Of a DNA stretch of 26,543 nt, positions 7,500 to 15,573 are shown in pieces. Where the stretch lies: contig JAMOPD010000402.1 of NCBI GenBank assembly GCA_027064745.1, positions 1 through 26,543 of the forward strand. Reading direction: 5' to 3'. Each line of letters opens with the position of its first letter. The stretch's first letter is position 1. The notes beneath the pieces were generated by a model. That model did no database searches, had not been told where the DNA came from, and worked only from the letters and a program-made list of their open reading frames with translations. The translations under genes and the position numbers were made by a program. The stretch comes from Thermococcaceae archaeon (GTDB lineage Archaea; Methanobacteriota_B; Thermococci; Thermococcales; Thermococcaceae).

Positions 7500-9105
7500 A
7501 TCTTTTGACATTTTGATTAAAAATGCGACAATTGTTGATGGAAGTGGCAGCCCCAGTTTTAAGGGGGATATCGGAATTGAAGAAGGCAAAATCACAAAAG
7601 TGGGCAAAATTGGAGAACATGGCGAAATAGAAATCGATGCAAAAGACCTGATCGCAAGTCCGGGTTTTATAGACATGCACAATCACAGTGATGTGGCTAT
7701 TATGGTAAATACCTCAGCTTCAAACTACATCACTCAGGGAGTTACTACCCTAGTCACAGGAAACTGCGGACTTAGTGCAGCGCCCTTATCCAAAGACTCA
7801 AAAGAACTCATAGACCTTATAATTCCACCTCAATTTAAAGAGAAAATCAGCATCTCATGGACTAGTTTTGAAGAGTATCTCAAGGAAATAGAAAAGGCTA
7901 AGCCTGCTGTCAATATAGCCCCCTTAGTTGGCCATAACACTATAAGAGGTTACGTTTTGGGGCTCGGCGACAATGAGCTAACATCAAATGGGCTAAATGA
8001 AATGAAGGAACTTATTAGAGAAGCTATGGAAGCTGGGGCATTCGGAATGAGCACGGGATTAATCTATGATCCCGGTGTGTTTGCAGAGACTGAAGAGATA
8101 ATTGAACTTGCAAAAGTTGTAGCCGAATATGGGGGTATCTATGCTTCTCACATTAGGAATGAGTCGGACCTTCTGATCGAAGCAACATTAGAGGCAATTA
8201 AAATAGGAAAGGAATCAGGGGCAAGAGTTGAAATTTCCCATCATAAGGCTTCTGGAGACAGGAACTGGGGACTTGTGAGGACTACATTGAGCTTAATGGA
8301 ATACTATCGGAGGTTTGATGTTGAAGTCACGTGTGATGTATATCCCTACACCTATGCCTCTACAGGTTTGCTTTATTTGTTTCCTCCATGGACCAGAGAC
8401 AAAGGGCAGGAGGAATTTTTGAGATTGATCCAGAAGCCCGAGGTCAGGAAAAAGCTCAAAATAGAACTCTCGAGACCCAGCACAACATGGGAAAATATAC
8501 TCCTCGATGCGGGATTTAGAGGCACTGTAATAGCACATTCAGAGAGGTTTAGAGAGTACGAAGGGAAGTCTTTGATGGAGATTTCCCATTTATTGCAAAA
8601 GGATCCATACACCCTAATGTTTGATCTCATAGCAGAAGATCCACATATAAGCGTTATAGTTGGCGGAATGAGCGAAGAAGATGTTGAGTTTGTAATATCC
8701 CACAGGTTATCCATGATTGGGAGTGATGGGCTGGTCCAGGAGTTTGGGGTAGGTTATCCTCATCCCAGGTCATACGGAACATTCCCAAGAGTAATTGCGG
8801 AATATGTAAGAAAGAAAAAACTCCTCCCATTGGAAGCTGCAATAAAGAAGATGACGTATTTACCAGCTTGGAAGCTTGGTCTTCAGGATAGGGGGTTGAT
8901 AAAAGAGGGATTTGTCGCAGATATTGTCCTGTTCGATTTCTGGACTGTTGAAGATACAGCGACGTTTATGAATCCTCACAGTTATGCTGAAGGAATTAAG
9001 TACGTAATCATAAATGGAGAAGTCGCTCTTGAAAATGGAAAACTTACCAAAAATAAACCGGGAAGAGTTCTTAGGAGGTGGTGTTATGGAAACTCAGCTG
9101 GATAA
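7492..9105 (+). CDS. N-acyl-D-amino-acid deacylase (D-aminoacylase), amidohydrolase family
   Basis: Hydrolyses N-acyl-D-amino acids to a free D-amino acid and the acid, in the cytoplasm. From the TTG at 7492 (GGAGGTGA at 7479-7486, spacing five) the protein has 537 residues, the expected size. The zinc ligands of the D-aminoacylase family are all present: H63-N-H65, C92 in TGNCG, H220 in YASHIRNE, H250 in EISHHKASG, and D412 in MIGSDG. The cysteine ligand in GNCG separates D-aminoacylases from dihydroorotases and related amidohydrolases. It overlaps the DppF gene by eight bases and the CubicO gene by 20. Related D-glutamate or D-aspartate deacylases or a dipeptidase specificity cannot be excluded. 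Confidence 0.9.
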   Translation: MAESFDILIKNATIVDGSGSPSFKGDIGIEEGKITKVGKIGEHGEIEIDAKDLIASPGFIDMHNHSDVAIMVNTSASNYITQGVTTLVTGNCGLSAAPLSKDSKELIDLIIPPQFKEKISISWTSFEEYLKEIEKAKPAVNIAPLVGHNTIRGYVLGLGDNELTSNGLNEMKELIREAMEAGAFGMSTGLIYDPGVFAETEEIIELAKVVAEYGGIYASHIRNESDLLIEATLEAIKIGKESGARVEISHHKASGDRNWGLVRTTLSLMEYYRRFDVEVTCDVYPYTYASTGLLYLFPPWTRDKGQEEFLRLIQKPEVRKKLKIELSRPSTTWENILLDAGFRGTVIAHSERFREYEGKSLMEISHLLQKDPYTLMFDLIAEDPHISVIVGGMSEEDVEFVISHRLSMIGSDGLVQEFGVGYPHPRSYGTFPRVIAEYVRKKKLLPLEAAIKKMTYLPAWKLGLQDRGLIKEGFVADIVLFDFWTVEDTATFMNPHSYAEGIKYVIINGEVALENGKLTKNKPGRVLRRWCYGNSAG

Positions 9106-10444
9106 ATTTGTACTTGAAAAAATGTCCGAGAGCAGGATCCCGGGGATGAGTATTGCGGTGGTAAAGAACGGAAAGCTTGTATATTCCAGAGGTTTTGGTT
9201 TCAGGGATATTCAAGCTGGAAAGCCGAGCACTCCTATGACCATCTACGGGATAGGCTCAATAACAAAGAGTTTCACGGCAATTGGGATAATGCAACTGGT
9301 GGAAAAAGGATTGGTGAGCTTAGATGATCCTGTTGAAAAATTTGTTCCTCTAAAGTTAGAGCCCTTTGGAGAACCTATTAGAATTCATCATCTCCTTACA
9401 CACTCCTCAGGCATTCCTTCTCTTGGTTATGCAGAGGCATTTCTCGATGGAGCATTATACGTGGATGACGTATGGCTGCCGGTTGCTACGCCTGACGACA
9501 TAATTACCTTTGCCCAAGACGCTGAAAAGTGGGCATTTACTTCACCCGGAAAGAGATTTTTCTATTCCAACACTGGATACGTCCTTTTGGGCAAAATAAT
9601 CTCGAAGGTTTCAGGAATGTCCTATGAGGAGTACGTTAAAGAAAATATATTGGAACCTCTCAAAATGAAACGTTCCTATTTCTTTAAAGAAGAAGTTGAA
9701 AATGATCCAGATGTGGCAAGGGGTTATGCAGTTGATAGGGAAGGAAAGCATATTCCAAAAGATTTCCCGTATGGAATAACCGCAGATGGAGGTCTTTTGA
9801 GCAATGTTCTTGACCTCGTGAAATACTTAACCATGTACCTCAATCGTGGTGAATATGAAGGAGGTAGAATTCTCGAAAAAAGCTCGATAGAAGCTATGGA
9901 AACCCCATATATACAAGTCCCGTGGCAAATCTTTGGAAATGAAGGCTATGGATATGGTTGGATAATTCATCCGAACTTTCTGGGAGAGCGTTTGATTGAA
10001 CACAGCGGTTCGGTGCTAATTTATACAGGCTTTGTGGGGTATATTCCAGAAAAGAATATAGGGGTTGCAGTGTTGGCAAACTCTTCAGGATATCCTATGT
10101 CAGCTATTGGAATGTATGCATTGGCTTTAGCTTTGGGGAAGAACCCTGAAGAAGAGCTTCCATTTGTAAAAGAAGAAAAAGTTCTGAAAAAACTTGAGGG
10201 AATATATGAAGGTTACAAAGGAACCGTACGTTTCAGCGTTAAAAAAGATGGCAGCTTTTTAGTACTTGAAATGCTCAGCAGACTTGGAAAATATTCTCTC
10301 GTTCTTGTACCCCAAAAAATCGAGGACAATACTGTCATCTGCTTTACATTATCGAACGGTAGAAAAATCACTGCGGAATTCTATATAGGAAAAGATGGAA
10401 GTGTGGAAATGGTATATGAGAGATACAGGCTTGTGAAACATTAA
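9086..10444 (+). CDS. CubicO-group serine peptidase, Pab87-like (D-peptide hydrolase)
   Basis: A 452-residue beta-lactamase-fold peptidase. The start at 9086 has AGGAGGTG at 9073-9080. Active-site motifs: S58-I-T-K61 (SxxK), Y160-S-N162 (YxN) and H306-S-G308, the HxG form of KTG in class C-like enzymes. Residues from about 345 to the end form a separate beta-rich domain, as in Pyrococcus abyssi Pab87, whose C-terminal domain is lipocalin-like. Pab87 forms a cube-shaped octamer enclosing its active sites and was reported to degrade peptides containing D-amino acids, with peptide transport genes nearby. Length, motifs and neighbourhood agree with that family. No signal peptide is seen, so it should work in the cytoplasm on imported peptides. 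Confidence 0.88.
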   Translation: METQLDKFVLEKMSESRIPGMSIAVVKNGKLVYSRGFGFRDIQAGKPSTPMTIYGIGSITKSFTAIGIMQLVEKGLVSLDDPVEKFVPLKLEPFGEPIRIHHLLTHSSGIPSLGYAEAFLDGALYVDDVWLPVATPDDIITFAQDAEKWAFTSPGKRFFYSNTGYVLLGKIISKVSGMSYEEYVKENILEPLKMKRSYFFKEEVENDPDVARGYAVDREGKHIPKDFPYGITADGGLLSNVLDLVKYLTMYLNRGEYEGGRILEKSSIEAMETPYIQVPWQIFGNEGYGYGWIIHPNFLGERLIEHSGSVLIYTGFVGYIPEKNIGVAVLANSSGYPMSAIGMYALALALGKNPEEELPFVKEEKVLKKLEGIYEGYKGTVRFSVKKDGSFLVLEMLSRLGKYSLVLVPQKIEDNTVICFTLSNGRKITAEFYIGKDGSVEMVYERYRLVKH

Positions 10445-10453
10445 ATTCAACTC

Positions 10454-10466
10454 TTTTTCTTTTCCT
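10454..10466 (+). terminator. T-rich terminator after the D-peptide operon
   Basis: The stretch CTTTTTCTTTTCCTT follows the CubicO stop by about 10 bases. Runs of T suffice for archaeal termination, and a new promoter follows at once. Confidence 0.5.
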
Positions 10467-10512
10467 TACCTGCTAGGGGCTGAAGTGTTGTGCACTATTT
10501 AAGATGGAATAA

Positions 10513-10524
10513 AAGGTTTTTAAG
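10513..10524 (+). promoter_or_regulatory. Candidate BRE/TATA for the RecJ-like exonuclease gene
   Basis: AAGGTTTTTAAG has a purine-rich BRE-like part followed by a TATA-like core about 38 bases before the chosen ATG. Initiation about 25 bases downstream, near 10545, leaves a leader just long enough for the GAGGTG ribosome site (10545-10550). Confidence 0.45.
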
Positions 10525-10557
10525 CTGCAGCCCTACACTGGGGTAGAGGTGGGAAAT

Positions 10558-12783
10558 ATGGTGGTTAAAGAGTGTCCCGAATGCCATGGAACTGGCAAAG
10601 TTAAGACTGGCGAGAAAGAGTGTCCTGTTTGTAACGGTTGGGGTTATGTTTCAGCTGATTTCAAGCTTGATTCTCATCTTAAAGGCTATCGTAATTTAGA
10701 CTATCTTGGGGTTGAGGAGGAGGTTGATGAAATTCCCTGCCCTGAATGTCATGGTAAAGGAACTATTCCTGTATATGACACCTGTCCCACATGTGGTGGA
10801 ACTGGGAAGGTTCTTGCGTGTGATATCTGCGGTAGAATAAAAGGACCGTGGGAGCCAGGTATGGAAACAACATGGGTCTGTCCGGAGTGCGAGAGAAAGT
10901 ATAAACTCGTCTATATCCTCGACAAAACATGTGATTATGAGGATATTGAAGTTGGCAACGTGTATCTTGGTTCTATTGAAAGGGTTGAACGCTTTGGAGT
11001 CTTTGTAAAGCTTAATCCTCATGTTACCGGACTGATAAAGAGAAAGAATCTCCTTGGTGGTAAAGAATACATACCGGGACAGGAGATTCTCGTTCAGATT
11101 CTCGATGTCAGACCAGACAAAAGGGAGGTCGACCTCGTTGAGTCCGCGATGAGACATTATAAGACGATAACGGTTAGAAAGGAGCTTCCCGTAACTCCTT
11201 TGGGAGAGCTCAGAAAAGACATGGCAGGGAAGACCGTCAGGCTTAGGGGCAAAGTTATTCAAATCCAGGTAACCGGTGGGCCGACGGTCTTCACCCTAAC
11301 TGATGGAACAGGCATCACATGGGCTGCAGGTTTTGAGGCTCCTGGCGTTAGGGCTTACCCGAACATAAACGTGGGCGACATAGTTGAGGTCATAGGAAAG
11401 GTTTCTTTCCATGCCGGGGAGATTCAGATTGAGATAAGTGATATGTCACGCTTATGGGGACCTGAGGCGGCAGAAGTTAAAAGGCGCATAGAGGAGGAGC
11501 TTGACAGAAAAGCTCAACCCCAGGATGTCGGCTTCCTTATCCAGAGTGAGGTTCTTGAAAAGCTCAAGCCGAAGATTATGAAGGCGGCCTTCATGATACG
11601 CAGGGCAATCTACGAGGGCAGGCCAATACTCCTAAGACATCATGCTGATGCTGACGGCTACACCTCTGGATTAGCTCTTGAATATGCTATAGTTCCACTT
11701 CTTGAGGAGGTATCGCCTGACCCAGATGCAAAGTGGCACCTCTTTAAGAGAAGACCGAGCAGGGCACCTTTCTATGAGCTCGAGGACGTTCTTAAAGACA
11801 TAATCTTCATGATTGAGGATAGCGAGAAATTTGGTGAGCCTCTCCCTCTCATAGTTATAGTCGATAATGGTGGAACGACGGAGGATATTCCAGCATATAA
11901 TCGGCTGAAAGCCTATGGCATTTCCATAGTCGTCATAGACCACCACGACCCGCGCGAGTGGATTAGTGAGGACAAGGCGAAGGTCGATGAATACGTAGAT
12001 GTACATGTCAACCCGCACCACATAAAGCGTGGCTACTATGAGCTAACGGCGGGAATGCTGGCAACTGAAGTGGCCCGTTTCGTCAACCCCGACGTGGAGG
12101 ACAAGATAAAGCACCTGCCAGCGATAGCTGGAGCCGGCGACAGGAGCAAGGCTCCAGAGTTCTACCAGTACCTTGAGATTGCCAAGAAGGCTAAGGGCCT
12201 CACCGAGGAGGACCTGAAGAAGATTGCCGAGGTCATAGACCACGAGGCCTTCTACTGGAAGTTCATGGACGGGCACGGGATAATCGACGAGATTCTCCTC
12301 CTCACCGGCAACCTGCAGAGGCACCGCGAGCTGATAAACGCGATTTATCCAGAGGTCAAGGAGAAGCAGGAAAAAGCACTGAAGGCATCTCTACCGCACG
12401 TCAAGAGCGTCGTCCTGCCAAACGGCATAAGGTTCAACACGATAGACGTTGAGCTCTTCGCGCCGAAGTTCTCCTATCCAAGCCCTGGCAAGCTCTCTGG
12501 TTTAATACACGACTACTTCAAGGAGAAATACGGCGAGGACAGCCCGATTCTAACGCTTGCCTATGGCCCAGATTTTGCGGTTGTGAGAGCGAGCGATGGG
12601 ATGGCTGCCTACAACTTCGACCTAAACGAGATTATTAAGATTCTCCAAGAGAAGCTTCCAGATGCAGGAGTTGAAGGAGGGGGGCACAGCTATGCGGGTT
12701 CAATAAAGTTCTTCGAGGGCAAGAGAAAGGAAGTTCTTGAAGAGTTTGCAAAGCAAGTGGTAAAGCTAAAGAAAAACACATAA
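10558..12783 (+). CDS. Archaeal RecJ-like (DHH) exonuclease with DnaJ-type Zn finger, COG1107
   Basis: A 741-residue DNA/RNA-acting phosphoesterase. Domain order: DnaJ-like cysteine-rich region (about 5-115) with repeated CPECHGTG-type motifs; an S1 RNA-binding domain (about 125-200, VGNVYLGSIERVERFGVFVK); an OB-fold (about 215-285); a DHH catalytic core with HADADG (near 361), DNGG (near 434) and DHHDP (near 461); and a DHHA1 domain with GGGH (near 706). All metal-binding motifs are intact. Thermococcales have two RecJ-like families: the shorter GINS-associated GAN, and a Hef-associated 3'-5' nuclease (HAN). The Zn-finger layout suits COG1107, possibly HAN, but I cannot prove that. The ATG at 10558 is preferred over GTG 10549 for ribosome-site spacing. 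Base composition shifts within the gene (see findings). Confidence 0.9.
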   Translation: MVVKECPECHGTGKVKTGEKECPVCNGWGYVSADFKLDSHLKGYRNLDYLGVEEEVDEIPCPECHGKGTIPVYDTCPTCGGTGKVLACDICGRIKGPWEPGMETTWVCPECERKYKLVYILDKTCDYEDIEVGNVYLGSIERVERFGVFVKLNPHVTGLIKRKNLLGGKEYIPGQEILVQILDVRPDKREVDLVESAMRHYKTITVRKELPVTPLGELRKDMAGKTVRLRGKVIQIQVTGGPTVFTLTDGTGITWAAGFEAPGVRAYPNINVGDIVEVIGKVSFHAGEIQIEISDMSRLWGPEAAEVKRRIEEELDRKAQPQDVGFLIQSEVLEKLKPKIMKAAFMIRRAIYEGRPILLRHHADADGYTSGLALEYAIVPLLEEVSPDPDAKWHLFKRRPSRAPFYELEDVLKDIIFMIEDSEKFGEPLPLIVIVDNGGTTEDIPAYNRLKAYGISIVVIDHHDPREWISEDKAKVDEYVDVHVNPHHIKRGYYELTAGMLATEVARFVNPDVEDKIKHLPAIAGAGDRSKAPEFYQYLEIAKKAKGLTEEDLKKIAEVIDHEAFYWKFMDGHGIIDEILLLTGNLQRHRELINAIYPEVKEKQEKALKASLPHVKSVVLPNGIRFNTIDVELFAPKFSYPSPGKLSGLIHDYFKEKYGEDSPILTLAYGPDFAVVRASDGMAAYNFDLNEIIKILQEKLPDAGVEGGGHSYAGSIKFFEGKRKEVLEEFAKQVVKLKKNT

Positions 12784-12858
12784 TTCCGCTCTGTTAACTT
12801 ATTGAACGTATTGCGGATAAACAAAGTGCCAAAGGTAATCGCGAGCTCATCTTCTAAG

Positions 12859-13368
12859 TTATGTAAGAGGGATCAAGCCAGCAACCGCAAAGGCTATCAT
12901 CATGATTACCAATGCAATTATTACTACCATTATAGGCAACAGAAAAAAGCATTGGCACTCCTTTTCTGTACTCCAAGAATTTGTCCCCTTGTCAACATCG
13001 GTTCTTCCAAGAATTTTATCAAAGCAAGCAAAATCAAAACAACCATTCGTTCTCTTGGTATCTGCTCTGGCCCAGCAACTTTAAGTAGATGTTTGGATGC
13101 AACTGCTATGAAAATTATCCCCAAAACAGCTAAGATTATTCCTACGATTCTGAACGAAAATCTTAAAATACCTTCTATCCTTGGCTGAGCATCAAAAGGA
13201 GCCAGTATAATCGGCACCGCAAAGATTAATATTCCCAAGTTCCTCACTCATGTCCCCCATTATTTTATAAGCTCTTTCATTTTTTCGGAAAAGCTCAGGC
13301 ATCCCCTGAAGCCCTAAACCGATAAAGAAAACCGCTATCCACAATATCTGCTTCACAATAGGATTCAT
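12859..13368 (-). pseudogene. Frameshifted small membrane-protein gene
   Basis: On the minus strand an ATG at 13368 behind GAGGGGAG opens MNPIVKQILWIAVFFIGLGL, a clear membrane helix. Near 13247 the frame must shift to continue as LGILIFAVPIILAPF and further hydrophobic helices down to about KFLEEPMLTRG, then shift twice more, through KFLEYRKGVPMLFSVAY, to reach a last helix ending IMMIAFAVAGLIPLT and a stop at 12859-12861. Joined, the pieces make one sensible protein of four to five membrane segments; separately none does. Either a decayed gene or poor sequence; three shifts in about 500 bases favour decay. Family unknown. No other gene is seen between 12784 and 13433. Confidence 0.6.
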
Positions 13369-13433
13369 TTTTCTCCCCTCTTGCGAGGAATTTCACATAA
13401 TGGTCTGAGCGTGTCTGAAGTTGCCAAAGAACT

Positions 13434-14524
13434 TTATCCTATTTCTTCTTTTATCCATAATTTTTCACCTTTTACCCAGTCAATAACTATTTGCTTGTAA
13501 TCTTCCTTTATTTTGTATATGTAATCTCTTTCTGTACGACTCCAAGAACTTTCAATAATATCTTCCTTGTTCAAAGGTTTCCTTCTCAATTTCAATCCTC
13601 CACGAGCACCAGCTATTTGTCTTCCAGTTATCTTTTTATCAATTCCTTCGGAAGGTCTTCTTTTTGCAATTTCGTTCATCAAGAAGAGTACCTGTTTGCG
13701 TGTTGCTGGCTCTTTGTCAACCTGTACTAAGGCAGCCAAGAGTATCCGTTGATAAGGTGTTGCATCCTTTAAATATGAAAGAAGCTCGGCTTTTGTCCAT
13801 GGCTCTTCTTCCCCTTCAGCGACCTCTTTTTCCTCCTTTTCCTCAACTTGTTCCTCAACAGCTGTTGATTTGGTAGTAGCTATTTCCACTATTAGCCTCA
13901 CTATATTTCCAATGTTTATACTTTCAATGGGTAGGAGAAGATTCTGAACCTTCTCTATTGCCTGTTTTTCTCCTATCACAGGCTCTAATTCTTCTTTTAG
14001 TGTTATAACTTCTATTAAATCATCATAGAGAATTAAACGCATTCTATCTTTGTATTTGCTTCCTAATATTTGCTCAATCAGAGGTTGAACATCGCCCTTG
14101 CCTATGACGTATAACCCAAAAATATTTTTATCTCCTTCCTTTTTAGAAAGGTGCTCAACATAATCTCCAAGCTGACTTACACTTCCAATAGGCCAAGTGC
14201 TGGTTTTTACTTCAAGAACTATCATATCTCCATTCTCTCTCTTCCAAATCCCGTCATAATTTTCTTTCCCTGATTTTCCTATATATCTTCCATACTGTAT
14301 TTCAAATCCTAATCTTTTCCCTAAGGAAATGATCAAATCTTGAAATGCCCTATTATACGGATCATGCGCGCCTTTACTCTCACTTATGCATTCATCAAGC
14401 CATTTTTTATTTGTTCAGTAGGCCATTTCTCCATTTCAATGAATTCTCTAAATCTATTCACGTCTTCTGTTCCATCCTTCAATTCATTCCCCATTAGATG
14501 CAATATATCTTTTATCTCAATCAT
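13434..14524 (-). pseudogene. PD-(D/E)XK restriction-endonuclease-like protein, broken by a one-base frameshift
   Basis: The gene starts at the ATG at 14524, with AGAGGTGA just upstream, and reads MIEIKDILHLMGNELKDG to a stop at 14384-14386. Restoring one A in the A6 run (T6 on the plus strand, 14403-14408) joins it smoothly through WLDECISESKGAHDPYNRAF to the long frame ending at 13434, about 363 residues. The nuclease core is YDGIW (metal-binding Asp) followed by DMIVLEVKTST (ExK), the PD-(D/E)XK signature. An acidic linker rich in Glu (EEQVEEKEEKEVAEGEEE) leads to a C-terminal basic, helical domain that may bind DNA. No methyltransferase is nearby, so it may be an orphan restriction or repair nuclease. 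The downstream 300-residue part could still be made from the TTG at 14336. Sequencing error, slippage or true loss all remain possible. Confidence 0.7.
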
Positions 14525-14675
14525 TTTTTCACCTCTTTTTATGTTTCATGGTGGTTTCCAATAACATTTTACGGGTATCTGAAGTTTGTGGAGCGCGGTG
14601 GCGGAGCAACCTACATCTTCCATTCTATACACCTCTTCTCAGGATGCTATGAACGAATTGCGCACAACGCTTTGG

Positions 14676-14735
14676 CGGCTATGAGAAGTTTCGCCGAAGG
14701 CGGAATTTGGGCAAACGAAGTTTGCCGCATAGCCG
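14676..14735. repeat. Compact multi-hairpin element with GAAGTTT repeats
   Basis: An 8-bp outer stem, CGGCTATG (14676-14683) with CATAGCCG (14728-14735), encloses two hairpins that each have a GAA loop: TTTCGCC/GGCGGAA (one G-T pair) and GGCAAAC/GTTTGCC (14710-14726). GAAGTTTCGCC occurs at 14685 and 14746, and GAAGTTTGCC at 14717, so the motif recurs every 29-32 bases. The G+C content is higher than the surroundings. It could be a small mobile repeat, a structured RNA or a recombination scar. Confidence 0.5.
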
Positions 14736-14789
14736 TATGTTTCCCGAAGTTTCGCCTTGCACTTTTATCCAAGAAAATTATTGGAAGAG

Positions 14790-14798
14790 GTATATAAG
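14790..14798 (+). promoter_or_regulatory. Strong archaeal TATA box without an obvious gene
   Basis: GAAGAGGTATATAAG is close to the ideal BRE/TATA. Transcription would start near 14818 and run into a T-rich stretch (14936-14980). Only a 20-codon frame starting at 14834 and a TCTCAG/CTGAGA hairpin (14842-14855) lie between. On the other strand a weaker TATA (14891-14899) precedes a 73-codon GTG frame starting at 14868 that overlaps the hairpin element and looks non-genic. The 14525-15021 stretch holds no gene I recognise. Confidence 0.4.
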
Positions 14799-15021
14799 AT
14801 TTGTTGCGTGGTGTTAAGATATATTCCAACATTATGAAATCTCTCAGTTCTGAGAATCTCCCCACCACACCTACAACAAAACAAAAGAAGGTATAAGCTC
14901 AAAAAAATTCAAATTTTGAAAATAATTTCCGGTTAGTTTTTGATATCATATTTTTGTTTTAATTTTTAAATTTGCCAATTATCCCAACCAAATGGCGAGG
15001 CGAAATTTGGGGAGACTTCGT

Positions 15022-15159
15022 TCATGGCACCTTAACCTCCCAATCACGTACATCGTTTGTCACCATTAGTAGCGCCCTGTTCTTTATAACCCCTTTGTAG
15101 TCTATTGCTTCCTTATTTTTAATCTTTCTAATGCGGGCTTGCAACTTTAGACAAGGGGA
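15022..15159 (-). pseudogene. Remnant of a gene end, PIN/VapC-like C-terminus
   Basis: The minus-strand frame ends KNRALLMVTNDVRDWEVKVP before a stop at 15022-15024. The pattern L-V-T-x-D/N-x-R-D-F/W near a C-terminus is common in PIN-domain toxins of the VapC type. The frame is closed by a stop at 15160-15162, and the next upstream open frame (ending near 15147) is in another phase, so no complete PIN domain or active-site Asp residues are seen. This is probably an eroded toxin-type gene; the family call is weak. Confidence 0.3.
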
Positions 15160-15290
15160 CTAATGAAGTTATTTACGCTCTTATAGGCAAATTCACCAAA
15201 GGAATAAAGGTTAGAAAGTATTCCTGCCAGGCAGGCAAGGCTTATTTTTCGCCTCACCAGCAATAAGTCAACAGAATACACAATCCTAAT

Positions 15291-15300
15291 CCTTTTATAC
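15291..15300 (+). promoter_or_regulatory. Candidate TATA box for the small protein gene at 15331
   Basis: CCTTTTATAC lies about 35 bases before the ATG. A start near 15320 gives a leader of about 10 bases with the GGTGAT ribosome site right behind it. Confidence 0.5.
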
Positions 15301-15330
15301 CTTCGTTTATAATTTTCTCTGGTGATGGCC

Positions 15331-15546
15331 ATGTATCTCGCTGAATTCAAACTCAGGTATGGAAACATGAAGTGGTACGTCAGGAGGATTGTTGAAGCCT
15401 CTTCACTTGAGGAAGCTAAAGAATTGGCTGAGCAGTATGCAAAAGCCATGAACAAAGGAGAGGTAACATGGGCGGTTAGTTATGTCATAGAGGCTGATAG
15501 GCCACTGATCATCGGTAAAGAAGAGCTCGAAAAGCTCCGCACATGA
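15331..15546 (+). CDS. Small protein of unknown function (71 aa)
   Basis: I do not recognise the family. The product MYLAEFKLRYGNMKWYVRRI is a short soluble protein with a likely beta-hairpin (2-25), an amphipathic helix rich in Glu, Ala and Leu (about 27-45) and a second beta/helix part ending KEELEKLRT. It looks like a single alpha/beta domain. A TATA box (15291-15300) and GGTGAT (15321-15326) support expression. ATG 15325 and GTG 15322 are alternative starts adding two or three residues; ATG 15331 gives the best spacing. It is a single-gene unit facing the MFS gene, with a T7 run just after its stop (15547-15553). Confidence 0.72.
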   Translation: MYLAEFKLRYGNMKWYVRRIVEASSLEEAKELAEQYAKAMNKGEVTWAVSYVIEADRPLIIGKEELEKLRT

Positions 15547-15573
15547 TTTTTTTAATTTTAATCAATCAAAGTA

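Noticed and set aside
13434..14524. Complete restriction-modification system
   Set aside because: Only a nuclease-like gene is present; no methyltransferase or specificity motifs occur on either side.
14676..14760. CRISPR array from the 29-32 base repeat spacing
   Set aside because: The repeated part is only 10-11 bases, varies between copies and occurs three times; no leader or cas genes are present.
14498..14797. Plus-strand open frame of 99 codons
   Set aside because: It runs through the hairpin element, lacks a ribosome site and has no recognisable protein pattern.
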